DNA from: Yaniella halotolerans DSM 15476
GTDB taxonomy: Bacteria; Actinomycetota; Actinomycetes; Actinomycetales; Micrococcaceae
Reading direction: 5' to 3'
NCBI RefSeq assembly: GCF_000420805.1
Contig: NZ_ATVQ01000001.1
Span: 372,001 to 436,000 of the forward strand
Length of the DNA stretch: 64,000 bases
Made by a program: the position numbers and the translations under genes. This document shows, piece after piece, positions 33,608-42,227 of the stretch. Each line of letters opens with the position of its first letter. The first letter of the stretch is position 1. The notes under the pieces were generated by a model. It did no database searches, was not told where the DNA came from, and saw only the letters and a list, made by a program, of their open reading frames with translations.

Positions 33608-34240
33608 AAAAAGTGCTCACCAGAAAGGGAAAATCAAAGATTGCTTCTCATATAGTAGCGTTATCAATTCGTTATATCCAATCGCCGAGAGGATGCTCAT
33701 GGATATCGAATCGTTAATCGTCCTGGAGCTGCGGATTTACCGCTGGACGTATTGGGGAGGAAGTCTTGTAACAGAGGCTCAGAGCAGAGCCTATTCACTG
33801 AGGTCGACGCACGACAAGTGACGCGATATACAGCTACCGCCATACGAACAGATCGTTTCGTCCGAGGTCACCCGGATATTTGCACGGAAGTTTTTGCTGA
33901 CCCACTCCTGGAAATATATGCAGATTCCAGACGTTGACTGTCCGAACAAGCTGCAGCGGTGGGCCCCTTGCAATGCATTGCAAAGGCCTCAGCGGGTAAG
34001 CTAGGTCTCGCTTCGCCCAGCAGCGAAACGCATCTTTATCGTGTGATCTCCTCGTTATAAACATGCTCTGACTCTACGGTTGGCACAATTTGCGCAACGT
34101 TGTGTCGCTGCAATTGTGGATAACGTGCCTGTGCTGTCGAGACATCAGAGACGAAATATGTTTTCAGTTGTATGATGGCCCGAATACGTCAGTTACCAAC
34201 TGGCCTGCGCCGCATACAAAGACGTGTGTGACGATTCTGA
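33608..34240. other. Long intergenic region between M23 gene and aspA
   Basis: No coding region was recognised in this 630-base stretch. It is AT-richer than its surroundings and contains a perfect 16-base palindrome (33968-33983) and one perfect DnaA-box match (34115-34123). The M23 promoter (minus strand) must be in its left part. Confidence 0.4.
33968..33983. promoter_or_regulatory. Perfect 16-bp palindrome
   Basis: TTGCAATGCATTGCAA reads the same on both strands. Its length and symmetry are typical of an operator for a dimeric repressor such as TetR or LacI. It lies 361 bases upstream of the M23 gene and 406 bases upstream of aspA, and no regulator gene is adjacent. Confidence 0.35.
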
Positions 34241-34314
34241 AGCGGACCGATCCGCTAGACCTGCTCCACATCCCGGAGCAACTATGAATTTGAACCCGGG
34301 GTTACGCCCCGGGT
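34241..34314 (+). ncRNA. Three consecutive hairpins upstream of aspA (candidate leader RNA)
   Basis: AGCGGA/TCCGCT (34241-34256), TGCTCC/GGAGCA (34262-34280) and ACCCGGGG/CCCCGGGT (34294-34314) are three perfect stems in 74 bases, ending 75 bases before the aspA start. Such density is unlikely by chance and suggests a structured leader or a small RNA whose last stem is GC-rich. It matches no class I recognise. Confidence 0.4.
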
Positions 34315-34388
34315 CTTCGTATGTGTAAGCCGCGATGGTGTCGTCCTACGGAAGTGCGAGTCGCATTGCGGTTATGGATAAGAGAGCC

Positions 34389-35789
34389 ATGACAGAAGTT
34401 CAACTAGACCATCGTACCGAGACCGATCTGATCGGAACGGTCGAGCTACCGACTGACGCGTATTACGGTGTCAACACCGTTCGTGCGGCAGAAAACTTTC
34501 AGCTGTCGTCGACACGTCTGAACCAGTTTCCGGAACTCATTGCTGCGCTAGCCATTATCAAGCAGGCCGCAGCCGCAGCAAACCGTGATGTTGGTGCGCT
34601 GGATGCAACAATCGCCGACGCCATTATTTCGGCTTCACAGGAAGTGGCCTCGGGTCAACTGCACGAACAGTTTATTCTGGACATGATCCAGGGTGGCGCT
34701 GGCACCTCCACCAATATGAATGCCAATGAAGTGATCGCGAACCGCGCACTCGAACATCTGGGACATTCCAAAGGTGACTATGATGTGCTGCACCCGCTGA
34801 ACCACGTGAACATGGGACAGTCGACCAACGACGTCTACCCATCAGCACTTAAGCTGGCCCTGCACCAGATGACCGGCGACCTGCTCAATAGCTTGGCTGT
34901 GCTCAAAGCTTCCCTGCAGGCCAAGGCCAAAGAATTCAACAGTGCCGTCAAAATGGGTCGCACCCAGATGCAAATCGCTGTTCCTATGACCCTGGGCCAA
35001 GAATTTGGTGCCTGGGCCGTGATGATCGAACGCGCTGAAACCGGTCTGCAACGCGTCCGCTTTGACCTGTTGGAGCTGAACCTCGGTGGCACCGCCATCG
35101 GAACCGGCATAAACGCCAACGAGGGCTACCGCGAGCGCGCCATCGAACATCTGCGCGAGATCACCGGACTCAACGGCATTGCCTCAGCATCCGATCTGAT
35201 TGCGTCCACCGCAGATACCCAAATCTTTGTGGATCTCTCCGGCGCGCTCAAACGTGCAGCAACCACGATGTCGAAGATCGCCAATGACCTTCGGGTCCTC
35301 TCCTCCGGTCCTTCCGGCGGTTTCGCAGAAGTCAACTTGCCAGCACGTCAGGCAGGCTCATCGATCATGCCGGGCAAGGTCAACCCGGTTATCCCGGAAG
35401 CAGTCAACCAGGTTGCATTCCAGGTTGCTGGCCACGATACTGCCATCACCATGGCGTCTGAAGCAGGTCAGCTAGAACTGAACCCGTTTGAGCCAATCAT
35501 GGCGCGTGGGCTGTTCGACTCGATCATGACCTTGAGCAATGCTGCGACGATGTTTGCTGAGAAGTGCATCGACGGCATCACCGCCAATACTGCATTGATG
35601 CGCGACGTCGTTGAAGGGTCCGCTGGGCTGGCCACCGTGTTCTCCCCGGTAGTTGGCTACAAGGCTGCGACCGCGCTTGCCGTCGAGGCGAACACCACCG
35701 GCGCGAAGGTCACCGACCTGGCCGTGGACAAGGGGTTACTTTCGAAAATGCAAGTGCAGCAGTTGATTAATGACGCCCTAGAGATTTAG
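34389..35789 (+). CDS. aspA: Aspartate ammonia-lyase
   Basis: A 466-residue protein converting aspartate to fumarate and ammonia. The class signature GSSIMPGKVNPVIPE is present, and the sequence opens with ETDLIGTVELPTDAYYGVNT, which is typical of aspartase rather than fumarase C. GAGTSTNMNANEVIANRALE is the other conserved block. The start is taken at ATG 34389 (MTEVQLDH); upstream in-frame ATG codons at 34335 and 34374 have no better signal. Three RNA hairpins precede it. With the asparaginase at 20273 it completes a route from asparagine to fumarate. Its stop overlaps the convergent DMT gene by four bases. Confidence 0.9.
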   Translation: MTEVQLDHRTETDLIGTVELPTDAYYGVNTVRAAENFQLSSTRLNQFPELIAALAIIKQAAAAANRDVGALDATIADAIISASQEVASGQLHEQFILDMIQGGAGTSTNMNANEVIANRALEHLGHSKGDYDVLHPLNHVNMGQSTNDVYPSALKLALHQMTGDLLNSLAVLKASLQAKAKEFNSAVKMGRTQMQIAVPMTLGQEFGAWAVMIERAETGLQRVRFDLLELNLGGTAIGTGINANEGYRERAIEHLREITGLNGIASASDLIASTADTQIFVDLSGALKRAATTMSKIANDLRVLSSGPSGGFAEVNLPARQAGSSIMPGKVNPVIPEAVNQVAFQVAGHDTAITMASEAGQLELNPFEPIMARGLFDSIMTLSNAATMFAEKCIDGITANTALMRDVVEGSAGLATVFSPVVGYKAATALAVEANTTGAKVTDLAVDKGLLSKMQVQQLINDALEI

Positions 35790-36718
35790 GCAAACAGTTC
35801 CGGGGCGTTCATGATGATCACCCCGGCGACCATGAAAACCAGTCCGATCACTTGTAGTGGTTGGACTGGTTTTTTTGGTGCTGACAGCAAACCAAAGTGA
35901 TCAACAGCGAGCGAGCCGGCGATAATACCCGTTTGGGTAACAATCACGGTTGCGGCAGATCCGATCAGGGGTGACAAGAACGCCACGCCTGTTACATACA
36001 GTGCACCTAGGACCCCGCCTAACCACATCCACCACGGGTTTTTCCGTTCACCGGCGGGTACGGTGAGCCGCAATGACGGTCGGGTGATGGCCAGTAGGCA
36101 GAGCAGTGCCGCGGTTCCGACGAGAAATGAGATAAACCCTGCGTGGATGGCCGAACCCAGCACAGTGGTCAGTTGGCCGTTGACCGCCACCTGGATGCCA
36201 AAACAGATGCCAACGCCGAGTCCAACCAGGTACCAGATCGGTGACGGCGCAGCGCGCTGCAGCTGAGGTCTTGCCCGGCCGCCGATAACCGCGAGCAGTG
36301 CTGCTAACAATACGATCAAGGCTCCGACCAACCGCCAGGGGCTCGCTTCGTAAATGTCGACACCAAACAGACCGAAATGATCAATGGTCATAGTGGTGAT
36401 GACTTGGGCTGTGAGGTTCAGTGCGGTCGAATATAACGCCCCGATGATGGGTAACAGCAACACCGTCGTCGTCATACCGACCACTCCAACGAGTCCGCCG
36501 ATCCACAGCCAGCCCGGCTGGGTAGTCAGATGATTGCTGTCGAATCCGAGGGTGCCGGCTGTGGCCCAGGTCAGGACCGCCAAACACAGGGTCCCAACCA
36601 GAAAGGAGATGGTAGCCATCACCCAGGGCGAGGCAACCGCTGAACGTAGCCGGTTATTGATCGCCGATTGCGACGGCATCAACACGCCGATCGCCATACC
36701 TAGTAGCCCATACAGCAC
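35786..36718 (-). CDS. DMT-superfamily transporter (tandem DUF606/YdcZ)
   Basis: This 310-residue protein has ten membrane helices in two homologous halves. Each half shows the YdcZ/DUF606 pattern: MLYGLLGMAIGVLMPSQSAI, then PGWLWIGGLVGVVGMTTTVL; later IWYLVGLGVGICFGIQVAVN and NPWWMWLGGVLGALYVTGVA. Single-unit relatives act as paired halves; here they are fused. The substrate is unknown. The start is a GTG at 36718 with GGGAG upstream. It is convergent to aspA and overlaps its stop. An aspartate-related role is possible but not shown. Confidence 0.8.
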   Translation of the reverse strand: MLYGLLGMAIGVLMPSQSAINNRLRSAVASPWVMATISFLVGTLCLAVLTWATAGTLGFDSNHLTTQPGWLWIGGLVGVVGMTTTVLLLPIIGALYSTALNLTAQVITTMTIDHFGLFGVDIYEASPWRLVGALIVLLAALLAVIGGRARPQLQRAAPSPIWYLVGLGVGICFGIQVAVNGQLTTVLGSAIHAGFISFLVGTAALLCLLAITRPSLRLTVPAGERKNPWWMWLGGVLGALYVTGVAFLSPLIGSAATVIVTQTGIIAGSLAVDHFGLLSAPKKPVQPLQVIGLVFMVAGVIIMNAPELFA

Positions 36719-36764
36719 CGCAAACTCCCATGGTAGACAAAACTACCCTTAGCCTAGTCGGAAG

Positions 36765-38135
36765 CTAGATGGCCCGCCCCGGTGTGAGAATATTGTTGGG
36801 ATCCAGCGCCTGTTTAATACTCCGTTGCGTGTCAAGTACTGCCTGACTCAGCTGGATAGGCAGCTCGTGGTGTTTGACGGCACCGATACCGTGCTCACCC
36901 GTGAGCGTCCCACCCAGGGAGACAGCGAGCCGGCCAATATCGTCGAGAACTCGTTCGGCTGCCTCATGCTCTTCGGGCGTATCGTCGGCTTCAACGGTTG
37001 GATGCAGATTGCCATCGCCAGCGTGGGCAACAAAAGTAATGGCCCGATCGTGTTTTTCAGCGAGTGCTTCGATCCCCCGGAACATGTTGGCAAGTTCTCC
37101 GACCGGCACTCCGACATCACAAGATACACGCAGACCCCGTGCTGTCAGTGCCGGGTTGGCGAGACGCCTGGCCTCAAGCAATGTGTCGTCCTGAGCCACG
37201 GTGACTTCAACGGCGCCGTGCCGTTCACACAGCTGCGTGATGTGGTGAGCTGTTTGTTCGGCATCGTGCCCGACGGTTTGACCGATCAGCACCGCAGCTT
37301 TGGGGACAATCATCCCCGAGGGATAGAACTCTTCGACCATTTCAACACTGTAGGCGTCCATGAGCTCAAGGACTTCTGGCTGAGCTTCGCCGTTGACGAT
37401 CGCGGTAACGGCTTCACCGGCCGACTGGATGTCATCAAAACTCGCTCGGAAGGTGCGCGGGGTACCCGGCGGCACCGGCTTGAGTCGCACAGTGGCCGCG
37501 GTAATGACGCCCAGGGTGCCCTCCGAGCCCACGAATAAGCTGGTCAAATCCAAACCTGCCACGTTCTTTCGAGTGCGTGCACCCGTATCGAGTACGGTGC
37601 CATCGGCCAGCACGACTTCGAGTGCGGCAACGGCATCACGGGTCACACCGTGGGCGATGCACCGCAGGCCACCGGCGTTGGTGGCGATATTGCCGCCGAC
37701 CGTTGAAATTTCCACGCTTGCTGGATCGGGTGGGAAAAATAATCCGTGTTCTCGCACGGCGATGTCCAGGTCAGCTGTGATGACGCCGGCTTCCACGACG
37801 GCGAGCCGATTGACCGGATCAATTTCACGGATCGTGCTAAAGCGTTCCAGAGAAATGACGAGACCATTCGCATACCCGACCGCTCCCCCGGCCAATCCGG
37901 TGCCGGCACCACGAATGGATACCGGAATCTGATGCCGATTAGCCCATGCCAGTGCGGTGGAAACGTCTTCGGTGCTGCTGGCTATCACAAGGGCAAGGGG
38001 CGCCCCGCACGGAACATACCGGGAACTGTCTTTGGCCGTGCGTTCAAGCTCTGGTCCTTCGGTCACCACGGCATCACCCAGCGACTCGAGCAATTCGGCG
38101 AGCGCTTGGTTCTGTGTGAGTGTTTTGCCGGGCAT
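36765..38135 (-). CDS. FAD-linked oxidase, GlcD/D-lactate dehydrogenase family
   Basis: The protein has 456 residues. The FAD_binding_4 domain is seen at VSIRGAGTGLAGGAVGYANG and NAGGLRCIAHGVTRDAVAAL. The FAD-oxidase C domain ends with VSLGGTLTGEHGIGAVKHHE, where the family places catalytic and metal-binding histidines. Such proteins oxidise 2-hydroxyacids such as glycolate or D-lactate and pass electrons to the quinone pool. The start ATG at 38135 has AAGGATTCCC upstream; a longer open frame to 38249 has no signal. No GlcE/GlcF partner is adjacent, which favours the single-subunit D-lactate type. Confidence 0.85.
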   Translation of the reverse strand: MPGKTLTQNQALAELLESLGDAVVTEGPELERTAKDSSRYVPCGAPLALVIASSTEDVSTALAWANRHQIPVSIRGAGTGLAGGAVGYANGLVISLERFSTIREIDPVNRLAVVEAGVITADLDIAVREHGLFFPPDPASVEISTVGGNIATNAGGLRCIAHGVTRDAVAALEVVLADGTVLDTGARTRKNVAGLDLTSLFVGSEGTLGVITAATVRLKPVPPGTPRTFRASFDDIQSAGEAVTAIVNGEAQPEVLELMDAYSVEMVEEFYPSGMIVPKAAVLIGQTVGHDAEQTAHHITQLCERHGAVEVTVAQDDTLLEARRLANPALTARGLRVSCDVGVPVGELANMFRGIEALAEKHDRAITFVAHAGDGNLHPTVEADDTPEEHEAAERVLDDIGRLAVSLGGTLTGEHGIGAVKHHELPIQLSQAVLDTQRSIKQALDPNNILTPGRAI

Positions 38136-38448
38136 GGGAATCCTTATTGTCGAGTTGAAGCATCCAGTATGGGCCACACGGCGACCACACCGTGACCTAT
38201 CACACGACCAGAATATTACAGTTCCGTGCGCACATGTCGTATTCCTCAAGCCGCAGAATGTGTACGGCGAGCTAGTTTCAGTCCGCCGACAAGACGAGTA
38301 GTATAGCCTTCAAGTGTTCTTGTGTCGTTGCCAAGCACTGTGTCCTTCAAGGCGTTTGGGTAGTCGGCACGAGATTTTTGCGCGCATGGCACGTGTTCAA
38401 CATCAACTCGCGCTTGATGAGACGGCTACGTAAGGGAGGAATAGCCTG

Positions 38449-39537
38449 ATGGCTCATGGGTCACGGTGGATTACCCCGGCCGAAACTGAACCCACACAAC
38501 GGGTATGGATGAACTTCCCGCGCGCTGGTGCCCAAAACCTGTCCGCCCTGTGGAAACTCTCCTCTGGTCGTCGTGCTTGGACCCGGTTGGCCGAAACGAT
38601 CAATCGCCACGTTCCGGTCACGCTGCTCGTTGATCCGGACGATCAGCGCACCGTGTCTTCCTTCGTGTATTCCGACATCGACACCATGGTCCTACCCTTC
38701 AATAACGCACTCCTGCGTCGCACCGGTCCCACCATGGTTGCCTCCCGCCGTCCACAAGCCAATGGTGGACGGCGTCCGCGTCGGGTGTTAGGCATGGTGG
38801 ATTTCACGTTCAATGGTTTCGGACGCCTCCCCGGTGTGAACTACGGCCTCGACGACACCTTGCCCGGCACCCTCATGGGTCTGCTGGACACCGCTTCCGG
38901 AATGACCGAGCGCAGACTTTCCATGATGGTCGCCGAGGGTGGCTCATGGGTAACCGACGGCAATGGCACCGCCATCGCCTCCGAAGCCATGTTGACCGAC
39001 CAGCGGCGCAATCCGGGCTGGTCCGTCAGCAACGCCGAACGGGAACTGCGCCGCAACGTCGGAATCGATCACTTCATCTGGTTACCACGCGGCCTGACCC
39101 AGGGGGCAGCCCCCGAGGGATGGGGCGGCTACATCGACCAGCTCGTCGCCTTCCACTCCCCAGGGCGGGTACTGCTCCACAATCAGACAGACCCTTCGCA
39201 TCCTGATCACGAAGTCACCAATCAGGCACGCGAGATCCTCCAACATGCAACCGATGCACACGGCAATCCCCTCGATATCATTGAGATCCCGGCCCCGCAG
39301 ACACACTCGGACATGCGCGGCCCCGTCAATTGGTCATACCTGGACTACCTGGTGCTCAACGACGTCATCATTGTGCCGCGCTTCGTCGACCCGCATGACG
39401 CCGAGGCACACGAACTGCTGGCTAAGCTCTACCCGGAGCATCGCATTGTGCCGTTCATGGCCCAAGACCTCTTTGACCACGGTGCTTCGATTCGTGCCGT
39501 GACCCTGCCACAACCTCAAATCAGCAACCGACGCTAA
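38449..39537 (+). CDS. Agmatine-deiminase-family protein lacking catalytic residues
   Basis: A 362-residue protein whose overall order matches the agmatine/peptidylarginine deiminase fold. EGGSWVTDGNGTAIASEAML keeps the conserved E-G-G. Three catalytic positions differ. The W-x-RD-x-GP motif reads LLRRTGPTM (Asp to Arg), the GHxD motif reads GGYIDQLVAF (His to Tyr), and the terminal NIHCIT motif reads GASIRAVTLPQP (Cys to Ala). It therefore looks like a pseudoenzyme or one with a changed chemistry. GGGAGG stands before the ATG. The MFS gene follows eight bases after the stop with its own ribosome site, so the two are an operon. Confidence 0.75.
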   Translation: MAHGSRWITPAETEPTQRVWMNFPRAGAQNLSALWKLSSGRRAWTRLAETINRHVPVTLLVDPDDQRTVSSFVYSDIDTMVLPFNNALLRRTGPTMVASRRPQANGGRRPRRVLGMVDFTFNGFGRLPGVNYGLDDTLPGTLMGLLDTASGMTERRLSMMVAEGGSWVTDGNGTAIASEAMLTDQRRNPGWSVSNAERELRRNVGIDHFIWLPRGLTQGAAPEGWGGYIDQLVAFHSPGRVLLHNQTDPSHPDHEVTNQAREILQHATDAHGNPLDIIEIPAPQTHSDMRGPVNWSYLDYLVLNDVIIVPRFVDPHDAEAHELLAKLYPEHRIVPFMAQDLFDHGASIRAVTLPQPQISNRR

Positions 39538-39545
39538 GGAGTGCA

Positions 39546-41009
39546 TTGGCCACACAGCACATGACCAGAACACAGCGATCCATCCTGGTGGTCGTACTCG
39601 TTCCGGTCTTCATGTCGCTGCTGTCGATCTCCTCGATCAACGTGGTCCTCCCGGCCGTCCAAGCTTCACTCGAGGCACCAACCAGCCAAATTCAGTGGGT
39701 ACTCTCCGGCTATACGCTGGCCTTCGGGGTCTTACTGGTGGCCGGTGGACGTGCCGGTGACACATTTGGACGAGGCAAACTCTTCGTCGCGGGTCTGGCA
39801 CTCTTCGGTCTCGGCTCACTCATCGCCGGGCTCGCACTGAACGGCCCCATGCTGATCGCCGCCCGAATTATCACCGGGTTCGGCTCCGGACTCCTCAACC
39901 CCCAAACCGTGGGGTTCATCCAACAATTCTTCGACGGCCCACGCCGCGCACGCGCCTTCGCATCCTTCGGCTCGGTCGTCGGAGTTTCGGTTGCCATCGG
40001 GCCGGTGCTGGGTGGCGGTCTGATCGCGCTGCTCGGCCAGGATTTGGGCTGGCGCTGGACGTTTTTGGTCAACGTCCCCATCGCCGCGGCCGCCATGTGG
40101 TCTGCCTACCGCAACTTCCCCGCTGCAGCCTGGCGACGCTATGTGCCCGAAGGCATAGACGACACACACCACAAACCAGATATCGATCCCGTGGGTACCA
40201 CCATGTTCACCCTGGGCACCCTGTTGGTGATGTGGACATTCTTAGAACTCGATAAGGGCGGGCTCTACTTGATCATGCTCCCCATCGGCGTCATCATTTT
40301 AGCCTGGTGGGTTTGGTGGGAACGCCGCTATAAACGCCGCGGCGGCGACCCGATGGTCGATATGGCACTGTTCAAAAACCGCTCGTATCGCAATGGCACC
40401 CTGCTAATCGGTCTGTTCTTTACCGGTTCCACCTCGGTGTGGGTCACGGTCGCGATCTTCTTGCAAACCGGACACGGTATCTCAGCGCTGCTCGCCGCAC
40501 TGGTGGGTCTGCCCTCGGCCGTCGCAACATCCATCACCTCCCAGATTGCCGGCCGCTACGTGCTGCGCGCTGGCCGCGCCATGGTTGCCTGGGGCATGAC
40601 AGTCACGCTGACCGCCCTGGGTTCGTCGATGTTCGTCGTGGTGGGCGTGCATCTGTGGGATTGGTCGGTCTGGTGGCTCATCATGACCTTGGCTCTGCTC
40701 GGGGTCGCGCAAGGGTTTATCGTTTCGCCCAATCAGACGCTATCGCTGATCGAAGTCCCCGCCCACGTATCAGGGGTTGCCGGCGGTGTCATGCAAACCG
40801 GTCAACGCGTTGGGACCTCGGTTGGCACCGCCCTGATCACCTCGATGCTATTCGGTGTTGCAGCAGCATACTCCTGGAACTGGGCCTTTGTGGCAGCCTT
40901 CGGCACGATCATGCTGATGGTCGTGGCCGCGCTGGTCGTCGCCGTCGTTGATATTATCGGCACCCGTCGCGTGCAGGCCGCTGTACCGCAGGGCCATGAA
41001 GCCAAATAG
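39546..41009 (+). CDS. MFS drug exporter, DHA2 family (14 TM)
   Basis: This 487-residue protein has about 14 helices and DHA2 signatures: VLSGYTLAFGVLLVAGGRAG with the motif A continuation, then RIITGFGSGLLNPQTVGFIQ and GVSVAIGPVLGGGLIAL. The start is a TTG at 39546 with AAGGAG upstream. It follows the deiminase-like gene by eight bases and belongs to the same transcript. It may export a guanidino or other small compound linked to that protein, which is inference. It ends just before the TPP riboswitch. Confidence 0.85.
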   Translation: MATQHMTRTQRSILVVVLVPVFMSLLSISSINVVLPAVQASLEAPTSQIQWVLSGYTLAFGVLLVAGGRAGDTFGRGKLFVAGLALFGLGSLIAGLALNGPMLIAARIITGFGSGLLNPQTVGFIQQFFDGPRRARAFASFGSVVGVSVAIGPVLGGGLIALLGQDLGWRWTFLVNVPIAAAAMWSAYRNFPAAAWRRYVPEGIDDTHHKPDIDPVGTTMFTLGTLLVMWTFLELDKGGLYLIMLPIGVIILAWWVWWERRYKRRGGDPMVDMALFKNRSYRNGTLLIGLFFTGSTSVWVTVAIFLQTGHGISALLAALVGLPSAVATSITSQIAGRYVLRAGRAMVAWGMTVTLTALGSSMFVVVGVHLWDWSVWWLIMTLALLGVAQGFIVSPNQTLSLIEVPAHVSGVAGGVMQTGQRVGTSVGTALITSMLFGVAAAYSWNWAFVAAFGTIMLMVVAALVVAVVDIIGTRRVQAAVPQGHEAK

Positions 41010-41066
41010 CGTCACACAGCTACACCGGCCTCGAAGCCACTGCACGCATGCGGTAGGTTAGGGCAT

Positions 41067-41153
41067 CGACAGGGGAGCAGCCCAAACATGCTGCTGAGAG
41101 TGCAAAAGCAGACCCTCGAACCTGAATCCAGCTCATACTGGCGGAGGAAGTCG
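41067..41153 (+). ncRNA. TPP riboswitch (THI element)
   Basis: The aptamer has the conserved blocks in order: GGGGAGC near 41072, CTGAGAG (41094-41100), GACCCTCGAACCTGAATCC (41111-41129) and the closing GGCGGAGGAAG. The outer stem is CGAC (41067-41070) with GTCG (41150-41153). It binds thiamine pyrophosphate and turns off the thiB-thiP-thiQ operon that follows. Confidence 0.92.
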
Positions 41154-41175
41154 TAACTCTCCACGCACTGCGTGC

Positions 41176-41191
41176 CCTCCTAGTAAGGAGG
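41176..41191 (+). promoter_or_regulatory. Ribosome-site sequestering stem after the TPP aptamer
   Basis: CCTCC (41176-41180) can pair with GGAGG (41187-41191), which is the Shine-Dalgarno site of thiB. An identical GGAGG lies inside the aptamer at 41143-41147, so CCTCC has two competing partners. This supports translational control by TPP. Confidence 0.55.
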
Positions 41192-41195
41192 AACC

Positions 41196-42227
41196 ATGAA
41201 GAAATCTCTACCGCTACTGGTCGCCAGTGCACTGGCACTTACCGGCTGCTCTATTGCCGACCAGGCCCCGGACAGCGCCGAAGAAACCCAGCCCACGGTC
41301 ACGATCATGACCCATGACTCGTTCAATGTGCCCGACGAACTCATCGCCGCATTCGAAGACGAGTCCGGGTACTCGGTCTCCACCACCTCCCCGGGCGATG
41401 CCGTCGCCATGCTGAATCAACTGATCTTGCAGCAGGACAACCCCACGGTCGACGGGGTCTACGGTATCGACAGCTACTCTGCACCAGAACTGCTCAACCA
41501 CGACATGCTGACACCCCACGACGCCGACCTGGGCTCAGCCGAACAGTACACCGTCGATGCCGACACCGAAGACCAGCTAGCCCCCATCGACCACGGCCAA
41601 GTGTGCGTCAATATCGACAATGAATGGTTCGACGAGGCAGGCATTGCACCACCCGAAACCCTGGATGACCTCACCGATCCCGCCTACGAGGGGCTCTTCG
41701 TCACGACCGATCCCACCACCTCCTCGCCCGGGCTCGCATTTTTGGTCGCCACCATTACCGACCAAGACGACTGGCAGGGTTACTGGCAAGACTTACTGGC
41801 CAATGGCACCAAGGTTGCCGGCAGCTGGTCTGATGCCTACTACTCAGACTTCAGCTCGGCCGGTGACGGCGACTACCCACTGGTGCTCTCCTACTCCTCC
41901 TCACCGTCTGCCGAAGAAGGTCGAACCTCCTCGGCTCTGGGCACCTGTACCGAACAGGTCGAATACGCCGGAGTGGTCGACAACGCGGTCAACCCCGACG
42001 GCGCCAAAGCGTTTATCGAATTCATGCTCGACACCGAGTTCCAAAGCTCACTGCCCGAAGAAATGTACATGTACCCGGTCAACGATGAGGTAGCCCTACC
42101 CGAGGCCTGGGAACAACACGCCGACCTCGCCGAGGAACCAATCACCGCTGACCTGACCGAAGTCGCAGAGAACCGCGAAGCGTGGCTACACGACTGGACC
42201 GACCTCTACGAGAACGCCACCTCGTGA
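41196..42227 (+). CDS. thiB: Thiamine ABC transporter, substrate-binding lipoprotein
   Basis: The protein has 343 residues with a lipobox in MKKSLPLLVASALALTGCS. The mature part has the periplasmic-binding fold: TVTIMTHDSFNVPDELIAAF at the start, then DGVYGIDSYSAPELLNHDML and YAGVVDNAVNPDGAKAFIEF near the end. This resembles TbpA/ThiB, which captures thiamine or its phosphates. It lies 43 bases after a TPP riboswitch, which fits. AAGGAGG stands before the ATG. Its stop overlaps the permease start. Confidence 0.9.
   Translation: MKKSLPLLVASALALTGCSIADQAPDSAEETQPTVTIMTHDSFNVPDELIAAFEDESGYSVSTTSPGDAVAMLNQLILQQDNPTVDGVYGIDSYSAPELLNHDMLTPHDADLGSAEQYTVDADTEDQLAPIDHGQVCVNIDNEWFDEAGIAPPETLDDLTDPAYEGLFVTTDPTTSSPGLAFLVATITDQDDWQGYWQDLLANGTKVAGSWSDAYYSDFSSAGDGDYPLVLSYSSSPSAEEGRTSSALGTCTEQVEYAGVVDNAVNPDGAKAFIEFMLDTEFQSSLPEEMYMYPVNDEVALPEAWEQHADLAEEPITADLTEVAENREAWLHDWTDLYENATS

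Noticed and set aside
33608-33850. A ydaO (c-di-AMP) riboswitch ahead of the M23 peptidase gene
   Set aside because: The conserved ydaO core sequences are absent on the minus strand.
34270-34300. A tRNA-like B box (GGTTCAAATTC) on the minus strand
   Set aside because: No matching acceptor stem, D arm or anticodon arm could be drawn around it.
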